A DNA stretch of 64,000 nt from Streptomyces sp. NBC_01217. Lineage in GTDB: Bacteria; Actinomycetota; Actinomycetes; Streptomycetales; Streptomycetaceae. The notes beneath the pieces were generated by a model. The model saw only the letters and a list, made by a program, of their open reading frames with translations, searched no databases and had not been told where the DNA came from. Where the stretch lies: positions 5,743,501 through 5,807,500 of the forward strand of contig NZ_CP108538.1 of assembly GCF_035994185.1 (NCBI RefSeq), in the 5' to 3' direction. Position 1 is the first letter of the stretch. Each line of letters opens with the position of its first letter. A program made the position numbers and the translations under genes. Positions 51,555 through 61,522 of the stretch are shown piece after piece.

Positions 51555-52075
51555 GCGCCGACCTCGCGGGCGAGGCGGTCGAGCCGGGCGGCGGTCAGTT
51601 CCAGCCAGCGGAGGTCGGCCTCCAGATGGAACAGGGCGTGGTCGCAGATCAGCTGGTCCGCGAGGTCGCCGCCACGCTTGCGGTCGGTGAGGATGCGCAT
51701 GAGGCGCAGGTGCTCGGCGCGCTGCGTGTCCAGGAGGGTTTCGGCGCTGCGGCCGGTGAGCAGGGCCAGGACGACCTTGGTGTACAGCGTCGACTGGAGG
51801 TACGGCTCCGGCTTCTCGGGCTGGGCGAGCCAGTCGGCGACGTCGGTGATACCGGCCTCGGTGATGGCGTACCGCTTGCGCTCGGGGCCGCCGCCGCTCT
51901 CTATGCCGTCGACCTCGACGAGGCCGTTCTTGAGGAGGCGGGACATGGTCGAGTAGACCTGGCCGTAGTGCAGGGGGCGGTCGTGGCCGAACTTCTCGTC
52001 GAATGTGCGCTTGAGGTCGTAGCCGTGGCGGGGGCCGGACTCGAGGAGCCCGAGGAGGGTGTGACCGATAGACAT
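51551..52075 (-). CDS. PadR-family transcriptional regulator
   Basis: A 174-residue PadR regulator: winged helix GHTLLGLLESGPRHGYDLKR, HYGQVYSTMSRLLKNGLVEV, ITEAGITDVADWL, and the C-terminal coiled-coil dimer domain (HLEADLRWLELTAARLDRLA). First of a three-gene operon with the ABC exporter it probably represses until its ligand is bound. The ATG at 52075 lies 7 bases downstream of a TATAGT -10 candidate, suggesting a leaderless mRNA. Confidence 0.94.
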   Translation of the reverse strand: MSIGHTLLGLLESGPRHGYDLKRTFDEKFGHDRPLHYGQVYSTMSRLLKNGLVEVDGIESGGGPERKRYAITEAGITDVADWLAQPEKPEPYLQSTLYTKVVLALLTGRSAETLLDTQRAEHLRLMRILTDRKRGGDLADQLICDHALFHLEADLRWLELTAARLDRLAREVGA

Positions 52076-52080
52076 GCGGA

Positions 52081-52114
52081 CACTATAAGTGGTGTGTATA
52101 CCTCGCGTGTATAT
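52081..52114 (-). promoter_or_regulatory. PadR promoter/operator candidate
   Basis: On the minus strand, TATAGT lies just before the PadR ATG. Two direct GTGTATA copies (52094-52100 and 52107-52113, plus strand) sit 13 bases apart upstream. They are AT-rich in GC-rich DNA and well placed for autorepression. No good -35 was seen. Confidence 0.5.
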
Positions 52115-52235
52115 CCGGGTGGGGCGGTCCCCTCGAGGTGAGGTGGGGCACGCCGCCGTGCTGCTCGGTACTGCCTCGAGCGGGTTCACGGCGACCCCGT
52201 GCCCCGACTCGACGGCATCGCGCCCCACGCCCACG

Positions 52236-52273
52236 GGAACGGGCCCCGGGAGAATGCTCCCGGGGCCCGTTCC
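52236..52273 (-). terminator. Terminator after the alkaline phosphatase gene
   Basis: Arms GGAACGGGCCCCGGGA and TCCCGGGGCCCGTTCC form a perfect 16-base stem with a 6-base loop, 14 bases beyond the phosphatase stop. Confidence 0.88.
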
Positions 52274-52286
52274 TGCGTCACCGCGT

Positions 52287-53579
52287 TCAGCGGCGCGGTG
52301 CCAGCACCTGCTTGAGTACGTCGTGCACGTACGTGTTCGGGTGCTTGCCCGAGAAGCTGTCGGAGAGCGGACCGCTCGCCGTCACGGGCACGTCCACGCT
52401 GGTGTGCCCCGACGTGGTCCAGTCGATGGTGAACTTGCGGTCGCTGCCGCGGATCGAGAACGGACCGTCCTCGGCGGAGATGGCGTCCCCGGACTCGTCG
52501 TTGGCGTCGACCTCCTCGACCGAGAGACCGCCGGTCTCGTGGTCACCGGTGACGACCAGCAGCGTGTCGGGGTGCGTCGCGATGTACGCGCGGGCCACCG
52601 CGACGGCCTTCTCCAGCTGCTGCATCGACTGCAGGACGCGCGTGCCGTTGTTGGAGTGCGCGAACTCGTCGGTGCCTTCCTCCTCGACCATGAGGAAGAA
52701 GCCCTTCTTGTTCTTGTCCAGGCTGCTCAGGGCCTTGCTGGTCATCGTGCCGAGGTCCACGACCGGGCTGTAGACGTCGCCCTGGCCCTCGGGGTGCTGC
52801 TGGAACATCTCCTCGTTGCTGAACAGCCCGAGGATCTTGCCGTTCTTGGCCTTGCTCAGCCCGCTCGCACTGTTGACGTACGAGTAACCGGCCTTCTGGG
52901 CCTTCTTGATCAGGTTGCCCTTGGTGCCGCGGCTGCCCTCGGTCGTGTCCTCCGCCGGCTTGTCCTTGAACGCGCCCGGCGTACCGGCCGGCAGCCACCA
53001 GTCCTCGCCGCCGCCCAGGATGACGTCGGGCTTGCTGACGTCCAGGTACTGACGGGCGATCTCGTCCTGCTGTCCACGGTCCGCGGTGTTGGCGAAGAAC
53101 GCCGCCGGGGACGCGTCGGTGACCTGGGCGGTGGTCACCAGTCCGGTGGCCTTGCCGGCCGCCTTGGCCTGCTGGCCGAGGGTCGCCAGCGGGTTGCCGT
53201 CGACGTCGACGCTGATCGCGCCGTTGTAGGTCTTCTCGCCCGTGGCCCATGCGGTCGCCGCGGCGGCGGAGTCCGTCACGACGGCCTTCGGGTCGTGCGG
53301 GGTGGTGGTGAGCTGGCCGGATGCCGCGAGGCGGTCCATCGCCAGCTGGCCTTCCAGGCCGGAAAGGTTGAGCCTTGCCGCCTCGCGCATCGAGGCGCCC
53401 ATGCCGTCACCGTTGATGAAGATGACGTTCTTCGCCGTGGGGGTCTTCGCCTTTGCCGCCGACTGCGGAGCAACGGCCGACGCACCCAGCGTCGGGTTGA
53501 GCACCATCGTGGCGATTGCCGCCACGACGGCCGCGGCAACGGGTGCTCCCCATCGCGCACTACGCACGCGCTTGTTCAC
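52287..53579 (-). CDS. Secreted alkaline phosphatase (PhoA family)
   Basis: A 430-residue exported alkaline phosphatase. A Sec signal (GAPVAAAVVAAIATMVLNPT, cut near residue 37-42) is followed by the metal/active-site motifs NVIFINGDGMGASMREAAR, VTDSAAAATAWATGEKTYNG (nucleophile Ser in TDSA), FLMVEEEGTDEFAHSNN, LLVVTGDHETGGL and TSGHTSVDVPV. It frees phosphate from extracellular esters. GAGGAGCTGTT precedes GTG 53579. Upstream, GTTCACGACAG (minus strand, about 53640) resembles half a PHO box, so PhoP control is possible but not shown. Confidence 0.94.
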   Translation of the reverse strand: MNKRVRSARWGAPVAAAVVAAIATMVLNPTLGASAVAPQSAAKAKTPTAKNVIFINGDGMGASMREAARLNLSGLEGQLAMDRLAASGQLTTTPHDPKAVVTDSAAAATAWATGEKTYNGAISVDVDGNPLATLGQQAKAAGKATGLVTTAQVTDASPAAFFANTADRGQQDEIARQYLDVSKPDVILGGGEDWWLPAGTPGAFKDKPAEDTTEGSRGTKGNLIKKAQKAGYSYVNSASGLSKAKNGKILGLFSNEEMFQQHPEGQGDVYSPVVDLGTMTSKALSSLDKNKKGFFLMVEEEGTDEFAHSNNGTRVLQSMQQLEKAVAVARAYIATHPDTLLVVTGDHETGGLSVEEVDANDESGDAISAEDGPFSIRGSDRKFTIDWTTSGHTSVDVPVTASGPLSDSFSGKHPNTYVHDVLKQVLAPRR

Positions 53580-53884
53580 AACAGCTCCTCGTGAATTGCA
53601 TAGCTTTCACACGCGAACGTAGGTGTGGGGTCGGTACCTGTCGTGAACGAGAGGCGTCGGGAGGCGGAACAACCCGCAGCCGGGGCTTCGTCGGCCCGGT
53701 TCCGCTCGTCGCCCTCCGTCCCCGGGAAGACCTGCCGGAGTGCGGCGGGCACGGTCGGATCCGGCTTCCTCCAGCGGCGTCCGCCGGGGGCGACGGCTGT
53801 GTGTCCACGATCGCCGGACGGGCCGGTCCTCCGGCCCGTGCGGGCTGCGGGGCAGGTGCCCGGCACCCGGTCCCGTCCGCCCCC

Positions 53885-54118
53885 CTACTCCGCCGGGGGC
53901 TTGGGTGGACGGCCCCGGCGGGGGATGGGGGACGCTGTCGTAGGCAGGCGGCCCGCTTCCGCCAGCGCCCTGCGCAGCAGGAACTCGATCTGCGCGTTCG
54001 CGCTGCGCAGCTCGTCCGAGGCCCAGCGGGCCAGTGCGTCGTGCACCGCAGGATCCAGCCGCAGCAGCATCTGCTTGCGCTGCTGCGGCTGTCTGCGCCC
54101 GGTGGTCTCTTCCGTCAC
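53885..54118 (-). CDS. Small ribbon-helix-helix-like DNA-binding protein
   Basis: A 77-residue protein with an Arc/CopG-like core (QMLLRLDPAVHDALARWASD, ELRSANAQIEFLLRRALAEA) and a basic Pro-rich tail with an AT-hook-like RRGRPPKPP. Its ATG overlaps the stop of the SPFH gene (ATGA at 54115-54118), so it is the second gene of that operon. It may regulate the operon or act as an antitoxin-like partner; both are inference. Confidence 0.83.
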   Translation of the reverse strand: MTEETTGRRQPQQRKQMLLRLDPAVHDALARWASDELRSANAQIEFLLRRALAEAGRLPTTASPIPRRGRPPKPPAE

Positions 54119-55086
54119 TGGTAAAGAGTGCCCGTATTGAGGACCGGCTGCGCCGCACGGTCACCGCACAGCACCACCATGAGATTGCTGACCATGGCCG
54201 CCTTCCGTTCGGAGTCGAGCTCGACGATGTCCTGCTCGGCGATCCGGGTCAGCGCCATCTCGACCATGCCGACCGCACCCTCGACGATCTGCTGCCGCGC
54301 CGCGACCACCGCGCCGGCCTGCTGGCGCTGAAGCATCGCGGAGGCGATCTCGGGGGCGTACGCGAGATGGCTGAAGCGCGACTCGATGATCCGTACACCG
54401 GCTGCCTGCACCCGGGCGGTGAGCTCCACGGCCAGCTTCTCGGTGATCTCCTCCGCGTTGCCGCGCAGCGAGAGGCCGCCCTCCTCGTGGGCGTCGTACG
54501 GGTACTCGATCGCGATGTGCCGCACGGCCGCCTCGGTCTGGGTGGCGACGAACTCCAGGAAGTCGTCGACCTCGAAGAGCGCCTGCGCGGTGTCCTCGAC
54601 CTTCCAGACGACGATCGCGGCGAGCTCGATCGGGTTGCCGTAGGCGTCGTTGACCTTCAGGACCGCGGTCTCGTGGTTGCGGACCCGGGTGGAGATCTTC
54701 CGGCTGCTGGTGAGCGGGTTGATCCAGCGCAGTCCGTCGGTGCGGATCGTGCCCACGTACCGGCCGAAGAGCTGGATGACCCGTGCCTCGCCCGGTGCGA
54801 CCATCTTCACACCCGTCATGCAGAAGAACGAGGCGAAGACGAGCAGGATCCCGAGGATCAGGACCGGGACGCCCACGCCGTTGTTCCCGTTCGAGCCGAC
54901 GATGCCGCCGAGGATGGCGAGACCGATGCCGACGAACACCCCGATCACGGTCAGCAACAGGCCGAGGCCGCCGGGGATGCTGTGCGCCGTCACCTCTCTC
55001 ACCTGCGGTTCGGGCATCTGGGGAGCGTCGGGCGCGAGGTCGGCGGTCAGGGTGGACACAGCGTGCGGATCGTGTTGGCCGGACAT
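54115..55086 (-). CDS. SPFH (stomatin/flotillin)-domain membrane protein
   Basis: A 323-residue protein. Two adjacent N-terminal spans ([40 protein letters not shown]) precede an SPFH domain ([80 protein letters not shown]) and a C-terminal helix that usually drives oligomerisation. Such proteins organise membrane microdomains or guard proteases. ATG 55086 begins [10 protein letters not shown]. Operon with the small DNA-binding protein. Confidence 0.92.
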   Translation of the reverse strand: MSGQHDPHAVSTLTADLAPDAPQMPEPQVREVTAHSIPGGLGLLLTVIGVFVGIGLAILGGIVGSNGNNGVGVPVLILGILLVFASFFCMTGVKMVAPGEARVIQLFGRYVGTIRTDGLRWINPLTSSRKISTRVRNHETAVLKVNDAYGNPIELAAIVVWKVEDTAQALFEVDDFLEFVATQTEAAVRHIAIEYPYDAHEEGGLSLRGNAEEITEKLAVELTARVQAAGVRIIESRFSHLAYAPEIASAMLQRQQAGAVVAARQQIVEGAVGMVEMALTRIAEQDIVELDSERKAAMVSNLMVVLCGDRAAQPVLNTGTLYQ

Positions 55087-55317
55087 GGGATCCCCCGTTT
55101 CGAGCGTTTTGAGCGACTAACTCGGTGCTAGCAATGTGATTGCACATTACCTGGTTTCGCAACCCTGAGCGCCTCTCGTGAGTCGGTTCCCTAGAGAACG
55201 GGTGCTGATTGTCACGTCCGTAAAAGACCGCATCGCTTACTTTTTGTCCCCGCCGACGGTGTTAGCTGGCTGGGCTGAGCTGATCTGGTCGAGCAGAGAA
55301 ACGGGAGCAACACAGCA
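55087..55317. promoter_or_regulatory. Divergent promoter region between SPFH operon and PBP gene
   Basis: This 231-base gap holds the palindromes TGCTAGCA (55126-55133) and AATGTG-ATTG-CACATT (55133-55148), directly adjacent and 40-62 bases upstream of the SPFH start. They are good operator candidates for the operon's own ribbon-helix-helix protein. GTTCCCTAGAGAAC follows near 55187. No other gene is seen here. Confidence 0.5.
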
Positions 55318-57543
55318 ATGGGTCGAGCGGATGCGCGACGAGCCCAGCGGCGCGGGCCGCGGCGGGCTGCGAAGAGCGGCGGCCTACGCAGACTCTTCAC
55401 CTGGCGGAAGATGCTGGGCACCTTCTTCGGGTTCTGCCTGCTGATCATGGGCGCCTTCGTGGCGCTCTATCTGTACGTGGACATACCGAAGGCCAACGCC
55501 CTGGCCGAGCGGCAGAGCAACGTCTACCAGTACAGCGACGGGACACTGCTGACCCGTACCGGTGACGGGGTCAACCGCCAGATCGTGGATCTCGCCGAAG
55601 TCCCCAAGGACGTCCAGCACACCTTCGTCGCCGCCGAGAACAAGACGTTCTACAAGGACCAGGGCGTCGACCTGAAGGGCACCGCGCGCGGCATCCTCAA
55701 CACCCTCAGCGGCAAGGGCAAGCAGGGTGGCTCGACCATCACCCAGCAGTACGTGAAGAACTACTACCTCACGCAGGACCCGACGGTCAGCCGCAAGCTC
55801 AAAGAGCTGGTGATCTCCCTCAAGGTCGACCAGAAGTACGAGAAGGCCGACATCCTCGCCGGGTACATCAACACCGCGTACTACGGACGCGGTGCGAGCG
55901 GTATCCAGGCGGCGGCGCAGGCCTACTACGGCGTCGACGCCAAGGACCTGAACGTCTCCCAGGGCGCCTATCTGGCCTCTCTGCTCCAGGCCCCCAGCCA
56001 GTACGACTGGGCGGTCGCGACGCCCACCGGCAAGAAGCTCGTCAAGGACCGCTGGGGCTACACGCTCGACAACATGGTCGAGATGCACTGGCTCGACAAG
56101 GCCGAGCGCGACGCCCTGAAGTTCCCCGTCCCGGACAAGCCCAAGCCCGCGCGCGGCATGGAGGGCCAGACCGGTTACCTCGTCGAGGCCGCCAACAAGG
56201 AGCTGGACAAGCAGGGCATCACGGAGGAGGTGCGGCAGGCCGGCGGCTGGACCTTCACCCTCAACATCGACAAGAAGCGGCAGAAGAAGCTGGAGCAGGC
56301 GGTCGACCGGCAGCTGGAGTCCAAGCTGGACCGCAAGGACAACAAGGTCGACGCCAGCGTCCAGGCGGGTGCCACCTCCGTCGATCCGAAGACCGGCGCC
56401 GTGGTCGCGCTCTACGGCGGGGTGGACTACGTCAAGCACTTCAGGTCCAACGCCACACGTCAGGACTACCAGCCCGCCTCCACCTTCAAGCCGCTGGTGC
56501 TCGCCTCCGCGCTGGAGAACGAGTCGAAGACCCAGGACGGCGATCTGATCGGCGTCAACACCCGCTACGACGGCACCAGCAAGCGGCCGGTCGTGGGCAG
56601 CGACACCCCGTTCGCCCCGGAGAACGAGGACAACCAGAGCTACGGCAACGTCACCGTGCAGACCGCGATGAACAAGTCGATCAACTCGGTCTTCGCGCAG
56701 ATGGTGGTCGACGTCGGACCGCCCGAGGTGAAGAAGACCGCGCTGGCGCTCGGCGTACCGGACCAGAACTTCCCCGAGCGCCCCGCCATCACGCTCGGCA
56801 CGATGAACGCCTCGACCTGGGACATGGCGGGCGCGTACGCCACGCTCGACAACCACGGCCGGAAGGTCACCCCGTTCATCGTGAAGTCCGCGAAGAACCG
56901 CGACCGGACGGTCGATCCGGTCAAGGGCATCGGCAACCAGGTGATCAGCCGCAAGTCCGCCGATACCGTGACGTCCGTCCTGAAGGGCGTCGTGGACAGC
57001 GGCTCCGGCCAGGCGGCCAACACCTCGGCCTACGAGGCGGCGGGCAAGACGGGTACGTCCGAGAACAACAAGGCCGCCCTGTTCGCGGGCTACACGCCGG
57101 AGCTCACCACGGTCGTGGCGCTCTTCGGTGAATCCCCCAAGGGCGGCGCCCAGGTCAGCCTGACCGGTACCGCCAACTCCGGCCGGGCCAACGGTGGCGG
57201 CTTCCCGGCGCAGATCTGGGCGGACTACACGCTCGGTGCGCTGAACGGCGGCTCCAGTGCCCAGTTCGATCTGCAGGACGTCGAGCGCGGTGAGGTCTCC
57301 ACACCGGCCAGTCCGTCGATGAGCCCCTCGCAGTCCGAGAGCCCCGACCCGTCGACGTCCCAGACGCCGAGCACGCCGTCGCAGACTCCCAGTGAGACAC
57401 CCAGCGAAACGACCAGCGAGACGCCGATCGAGCCGCCGACCGAGTCGCCGGTGATCCCGCCGAGCGAGTCCCCGGTCCTGCCGGGCGAGGGGCTGAACTC
57501 AGGGCGCCCGGGCAACAACAACAGCAACCCGTTCAGTCAGTGA
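55318..57543 (+). CDS. Bifunctional class A penicillin-binding protein
   Basis: A 741-residue class A PBP. A basic cytosolic tail and one span (MLGTFFGFCLLIMGAFVALY) lead to a GT51 glycosyltransferase (FVAAENKTFYKDQGVDLKG with Glu107, GGSTITQQYVKNYYL, KVDQKYEKADILAGYINTAYY). The transpeptidase has SxxK at Ser388 (PASTFKPLV), SxN (NKSINSVF) and KTGTS. The C-terminus is a long Ser/Thr/Pro/Glu-rich tail (about 660-741). It polymerises and crosslinks peptidoglycan outside the membrane. ATG 55318 gives the usual start. Divergent from the SPFH operon. Confidence 0.95.
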   Translation: MGRADARRAQRRGPRRAAKSGGLRRLFTWRKMLGTFFGFCLLIMGAFVALYLYVDIPKANALAERQSNVYQYSDGTLLTRTGDGVNRQIVDLAEVPKDVQHTFVAAENKTFYKDQGVDLKGTARGILNTLSGKGKQGGSTITQQYVKNYYLTQDPTVSRKLKELVISLKVDQKYEKADILAGYINTAYYGRGASGIQAAAQAYYGVDAKDLNVSQGAYLASLLQAPSQYDWAVATPTGKKLVKDRWGYTLDNMVEMHWLDKAERDALKFPVPDKPKPARGMEGQTGYLVEAANKELDKQGITEEVRQAGGWTFTLNIDKKRQKKLEQAVDRQLESKLDRKDNKVDASVQAGATSVDPKTGAVVALYGGVDYVKHFRSNATRQDYQPASTFKPLVLASALENESKTQDGDLIGVNTRYDGTSKRPVVGSDTPFAPENEDNQSYGNVTVQTAMNKSINSVFAQMVVDVGPPEVKKTALALGVPDQNFPERPAITLGTMNASTWDMAGAYATLDNHGRKVTPFIVKSAKNRDRTVDPVKGIGNQVISRKSADTVTSVLKGVVDSGSGQAANTSAYEAAGKTGTSENNKAALFAGYTPELTTVVALFGESPKGGAQVSLTGTANSGRANGGGFPAQIWADYTLGALNGGSSAQFDLQDVERGEVSTPASPSMSPSQSESPDPSTSQTPSTPSQTPSETPSETTSETPIEPPTESPVIPPSESPVLPGEGLNSGRPGNNNSNPFSQ

Positions 57544-57552
57544 GATGAGCGC

Positions 57553-57594
57553 AGGAGAGAGGGGCGGTGCCGGCCGGCACCGCCCCTCTCTCCT
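57553..57594. terminator. Perfect 42-base palindromic terminator between PBP and catalase
   Basis: The two 21-base arms (left arm AGGAGAGAGGGGCGGTGCCG plus G) are exact complements with no spacer. It lies between convergent genes, nine bases after the PBP stop and 14 before the catalase stop. Confidence 0.88.
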
Positions 57595-57608
57595 CTCATG
57601 CGGCGGTG

Positions 57609-59078
57609 TCAGCCGCCGTTGACCTTCTTGGCGATCCGGTCGCCGAGGTCCTTGTCCACGTTGCGCCAGTACTGCAGAGCCCGCTCCAGGACGGGGGCGC
57701 TCACGCCGTTCTGCAGATGGCCGGAAATGTTCGACACCAGCCGATCGCGCGCCGCGTCGTCGAGCACGTTGCGGACCATCGTGCCCGGCTGGCCCCAGTC
57801 GTCGTCCTCGCTGTGCAGCTTGTACGCCTCGTGGACCATCTCGCCCGCCGTGGCCCAGCCCGCAGGGTCGCCGAAGCGCTCGGTGTCCGCGGCCGGACCG
57901 CCGTACGAGTTCGGTGCGTAGACCGCTCCCGTACGGGTCGGCTCGTACCGCATCGGGCCGTCCTTCGCGTAGGAGTTCCGGCCGAACCGCGGACGGTTCG
58001 GAGGAAGCTGCGCGTAGTTCGGGCCGATCCGGTAACGGTGGGTGTCCGGGTACGAGAAGAGCCGGCCGAGCAGCATCTTGTCGGGCGACGGACCGATGCC
58101 GGGCACCAGGTTCGACGGCTCGAAGGACGCCTGCTCGATGTGGACGAAGAAGTCCTCCGGGTTCTCGTTGAGCGTCATCCGGCCGACTTCGATCTCCGGG
58201 TAGTCGCCGTGCGGCCACACCTTGGTGAGGTCGAAGGGATTGAACCGGTAGTCCGGAGCCGCGTCGAACGGCATGATCTGGACATACAGCGTCCAGCTCG
58301 GGTGGTCACCGCGCTTGATCGACTCGAAGAGGTCACGGCGGTGGACGTCGCCGTCGCTGCCCGCGATCTCGTCCGCCTCGGCCTGGGGGTAGAAGTCGAT
58401 GCCCTGGTCGGTCTTGAAGCGGTACTTGACCCAGAACCTCTCGCCGCCCGCGTTCACCCACATATAGGTGTGCGAGCTGTAGCCGTTCATGTTGCGGTAC
58501 GTCTTCGGGATGCCGCGGTCACCCATGAGCCAGGTGACCATGTGCGCGGACTCGGGGGAGAGCGTCCAGAAGTCCCACTGCATGTCGTTGTCGCGCAGGC
58601 CGCTTTCCGGGCGGCGCTTCTGCGAGCGGATGAAGTCCTGGAACTTCATCGGGTCGCGCACGAAGAAGACCGGCGTGTTGTTGCCGACCATGTCGTAGTT
58701 GCCGTGCTCCGTGTAGAACTTCAGGGCGAACCCACGGGGGTCTCGCCAGGTGTCGGGGGAGCCCTGTTCACCGGCGACCGTGGAGAAGCGGGCCAGCATC
58801 GCGGTCTGCTTGCCCGGCTGGAAGAGGTCCGCCTTGGTGAACTGGCTGACGTCGTTGGTCACCTGGAAAATGCCGTAGGCGCCGGAGCCCTTGGCGTGCA
58901 CCACCCGCTCGGGGACCCGTTCACGGTTGAACTGGGCCATCTTCTCGATGAGGTAGTGGTCCTGGAGCAGGATCGGACCGTCGGATCCGACGGTGAGCGA
59001 GTGTTCATCGCTCTCCACCGGGATTCCGGCGTTGTTCGTGGTGTAGGGGGTGTTCTTGGTCTTCGATTCCTCGGGCAC
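57609..59078 (-). CDS. katA: Monofunctional haem catalase (clade 3)
   Basis: A 489-residue small-subunit catalase. The distal His61 is in [12 protein letters not shown], Asn in [17 protein letters not shown], and the proximal Tyr in [16 protein letters not shown]. It dismutates hydrogen peroxide and complements the ahpCD/oxyR block ten kilobases away. GGGAGGAC precedes GTG 59078. No catR/Fur-type regulator gene is adjacent, unlike the catA locus of S. coelicolor, so this may be a different catalase paralogue. Confidence 0.95.
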   Translation of the reverse strand: MPEESKTKNTPYTTNNAGIPVESDEHSLTVGSDGPILLQDHYLIEKMAQFNRERVPERVVHAKGSGAYGIFQVTNDVSQFTKADLFQPGKQTAMLARFSTVAGEQGSPDTWRDPRGFALKFYTEHGNYDMVGNNTPVFFVRDPMKFQDFIRSQKRRPESGLRDNDMQWDFWTLSPESAHMVTWLMGDRGIPKTYRNMNGYSSHTYMWVNAGGERFWVKYRFKTDQGIDFYPQAEADEIAGSDGDVHRRDLFESIKRGDHPSWTLYVQIMPFDAAPDYRFNPFDLTKVWPHGDYPEIEVGRMTLNENPEDFFVHIEQASFEPSNLVPGIGPSPDKMLLGRLFSYPDTHRYRIGPNYAQLPPNRPRFGRNSYAKDGPMRYEPTRTGAVYAPNSYGGPAADTERFGDPAGWATAGEMVHEAYKLHSEDDDWGQPGTMVRNVLDDAARDRLVSNISGHLQNGVSAPVLERALQYWRNVDKDLGDRIAKKVNGG

Positions 59079-59225
59079 GAGCGTCCTCCCGTCGGTGGGG
59101 GTTTCGGTCAGGTCGTCTCGTTCACGACTGAAGTCAACTCCGCCGACAGGAGGTCGGCAACATTTGGCTACCGTCCGTGCAGGGCACTCGACAGTGCCTG
59201 GGAGGGCGCTGAAGCCCGGGCCCTT

Positions 59226-61151
59226 CTACTGCCCCCGCGTCGGCATCTCGAACCAGACCACCTTGCCGGTCGACAGACGCGTCGCCCCCCACCGTCTGGC
59301 CAGCCGGTTCACGAGGAACAGACCGCGGCCGCCCTCGTCCATGTCCCGGGCCCGGCGCTGCCGGGGCAGCTGCGGGGCGTCGTCGCCGACCTCGCAGCGC
59401 AGGATGTCGGTACGCAGCAGCCGCAGCGTCACCGGCCGCTCCGCATAACGCACCGCATTGGTCACCACCTCGCTGACCAGCAGCTCCATCGAGTCAGAGA
59501 GATCATCGAGCCCCCAGCGGCTCAGCGCCCGCCGGGCCAGCCTGCGGGCCTGGCCCGGAGCGGTCTCCTCCGGATCCAGGTGCCAGAACGCGACATCACT
59601 GGGCGCGATCCCGTCGAACCTGGCGGCCAGCAGCGCGATGTCGTCGTCCCGGTCGCCCGGCCCGAGCATGTCCAGGACGTCGTCGCACAGGGCCTCCAGC
59701 GGAGGCGAGTGGTCGGGGCCGGTCAGCCGGGCGGTGGCGGCGAGCCGCTCGCGCAGCTGCTCGATGCCGGTCCAGACGTCCCGCAGCCGGGACTCCACCA
59801 GACCGTCGGTGTACAGCAGGAGCGTGGCGCCCGAGGGCGCGTCCAGCTCGACGGCCTCGAAGTCCACCCCGCCGACGCCGATCGGGGCGCCCGGCGGCAC
59901 CCGCAGCACTTCCGCGCGGCCGCCCAGATGCAGCAGGACGGGCGGCGGATGCCCGGCGTTGGCGATGGTGATGCGGTGCGCGACGGGGTCGTACACCGCG
60001 TACAGGCAGGTCGCCATGCGGTCGCTGCCGAGCCGCTGCGCCTGCTCGTCCAGGTGGTGCAGCACCTCCTGCGGGGGCAGGTCGAGCCCGGCGAGGGTCT
60101 GTGCGGTCGTACGCAGCTGGCCCATGATCGCCGCGGACGTCATGGAGTGACCCATGACGTCACCGACGACCAGGGCGACCCTGCTCCCGGGCAGCGGGAT
60201 CGCGTCGTACCAGTCGCCGCCGACCCGGGCCGTCTCGGCGGCCGGGAGATAGCGGGAGGCGAGCCGGACGCCGGTCGGCTGCGGCAGCGAGTCGGGCAGC
60301 ATGGTGCGCTGCAGCTCGTCCGCGATGTACGCCTCGCGTCCGTACAGCACGGCCTTGTCGATGCCGAGCGCGGTGTGCGTCGCCAGCTGGGCCGCGACCA
60401 GCAGGTCATTGGCTTCGAAGGGCGGCCGCTCGGCCCCGCGCAGGAAGACGGCGGCGCCGATCACCCGTCGCCGGCCGCGCAGCGGGGCGAGGACGGCCCG
60501 GTGTCCGGTGGGTACGGTCCGGCCGGCGCCGAGCAGCTCGGGCAGCGCGGCACGGGCCGCGGCGGAGTCCCCGAAGACCGGCCGCACACCGCGCAGCACC
60601 TCGGCGAGCGCACCGCCCGAGCGGACCTCGCACAGCTCGGCCGCCGGAGGCAGATCGCCGTGCGGATCGATGGCGGGCAGCCGCAGCCGCTCGATCTCCG
60701 ACGAGGTCTCGGTCTCCTCCTCGTTTAAACGCAGCCGGTCCGAGCGGCGCAGCCGCAGCACGAAAGGGGAGACCGGCCGCTCGTCGCCGACCGGGAGCGG
60801 GTCGCGGAGGTAGACCAGTATGGCGTCGGAGAACGTCGGCACGCTGGCCCGGCACAGGCCCAGCACGATCTCGTCCAGGTCTATGCCGCGGGCGATCCGC
60901 CGGGTGGCGGCGCCCACGAAACGCAGCCGGTCGCCCTCGCGACGGACCGCGGCCTGCGGGTCGAGTCCTGCCGGGCCGGGGTTCGCCGCCGAGGCCGCCG
61001 GACTCGCCCCCGGCACCGCGGCCGGGCCGGGGATCGCGGCGGCGGCAGGGGTCTTCGCCGGCCCGGCGTCCTGCTGCCGCGGCCGCGCGCGTTCCTGCGA
61101 CCTGGCGGCGAGAGGCTGCCGGCCTTCGTGGGAGGTGGGATGCTCCGTCAC
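59226..61151 (-). CDS. GAF-SpoIIE phosphatase with GHKL ATPase domain
   Basis: A 641-residue regulator. A Pro/Ala-rich disordered N-terminus (about 1-70) is followed by a GAF domain (about 75-290), a SpoIIE phosphatase (VGGDWYDAIPLPG, VVGDVMGHSMTSAA, YTDGLVESR, DRDDDIALLAA; about 305-500) and an anti-sigma-type HATPase (VSEVVTNAVRYAE, GRGLFLVNRLARRWG). In MGHSMTS the usual second Gly is Ser. Phosphatase and kinase-like domain in one chain suggest partner switching on an anti-anti-sigma factor. GTG 61151 is used (VTEHPTSHEG); the ATG at 61238 is less likely. Confidence 0.92.
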   Translation of the reverse strand: MTEHPTSHEGRQPLAARSQERARPRQQDAGPAKTPAAAAIPGPAAVPGASPAASAANPGPAGLDPQAAVRREGDRLRFVGAATRRIARGIDLDEIVLGLCRASVPTFSDAILVYLRDPLPVGDERPVSPFVLRLRRSDRLRLNEEETETSSEIERLRLPAIDPHGDLPPAAELCEVRSGGALAEVLRGVRPVFGDSAAARAALPELLGAGRTVPTGHRAVLAPLRGRRRVIGAAVFLRGAERPPFEANDLLVAAQLATHTALGIDKAVLYGREAYIADELQRTMLPDSLPQPTGVRLASRYLPAAETARVGGDWYDAIPLPGSRVALVVGDVMGHSMTSAAIMGQLRTTAQTLAGLDLPPQEVLHHLDEQAQRLGSDRMATCLYAVYDPVAHRITIANAGHPPPVLLHLGGRAEVLRVPPGAPIGVGGVDFEAVELDAPSGATLLLYTDGLVESRLRDVWTGIEQLRERLAATARLTGPDHSPPLEALCDDVLDMLGPGDRDDDIALLAARFDGIAPSDVAFWHLDPEETAPGQARRLARRALSRWGLDDLSDSMELLVSEVVTNAVRYAERPVTLRLLRTDILRCEVGDDAPQLPRQRRARDMDEGGRGLFLVNRLARRWGATRLSTGKVVWFEMPTRGQ

Positions 61152-61522
61152 GCGTGGGGTTCCGTCCGTCCGGGCCGGTTGTATGAGGCAATTACCTTGT
61201 GGGGCGCTACTGTGCCCCGGCAAGAGCGGCGATAACAACGGCTGTCACCGGATGCCCCCGAACGAGGGGCCGAAACCGGATGTCCGCAAGGTCGTTCGCC
61301 GACAACGTTTCCGGGGACGGGGCGGGCGAAAGCGAGCACGTCTCCACCCCCTCGTAGTGGCTCATGCGTTTCATACGACTGATGTGGCTCATACAGCTCA
61401 TGCAGTGCGTGGTGCTCGTGCGGTGACTTGCGGTCAGGTCCGGTGCCGCGTGCGCCGGTTGGAGCGGTGCGGCCCTCCGGAGGACGATCCTACGTTTGCC
61501 CCCCTGGGGTGCATCAAGGGTC
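61152..61522. other. Intergenic region with an ATG/CTCAT-rich stretch
   Basis: This 371-base gap lies between the SpoIIE gene and the DUF402 gene, both minus. Around 61358-61405, GGCTCAT-type motifs recur at short spacing, reading on the minus strand as repeated ATGAGC. A 117-codon minus frame (61207-61560) crosses it (Met/Ser/His-rich, no ribosome site, third-position GC poor). I do not call a gene. Confidence 0.4.

Noticed and set aside
43529..53614. AGCTTTCACACGC occurs both near 43529 and near 53602
   Set aside because: Shared 13-mers are expected by chance many times in a 64-kb window, and the flanks differ.
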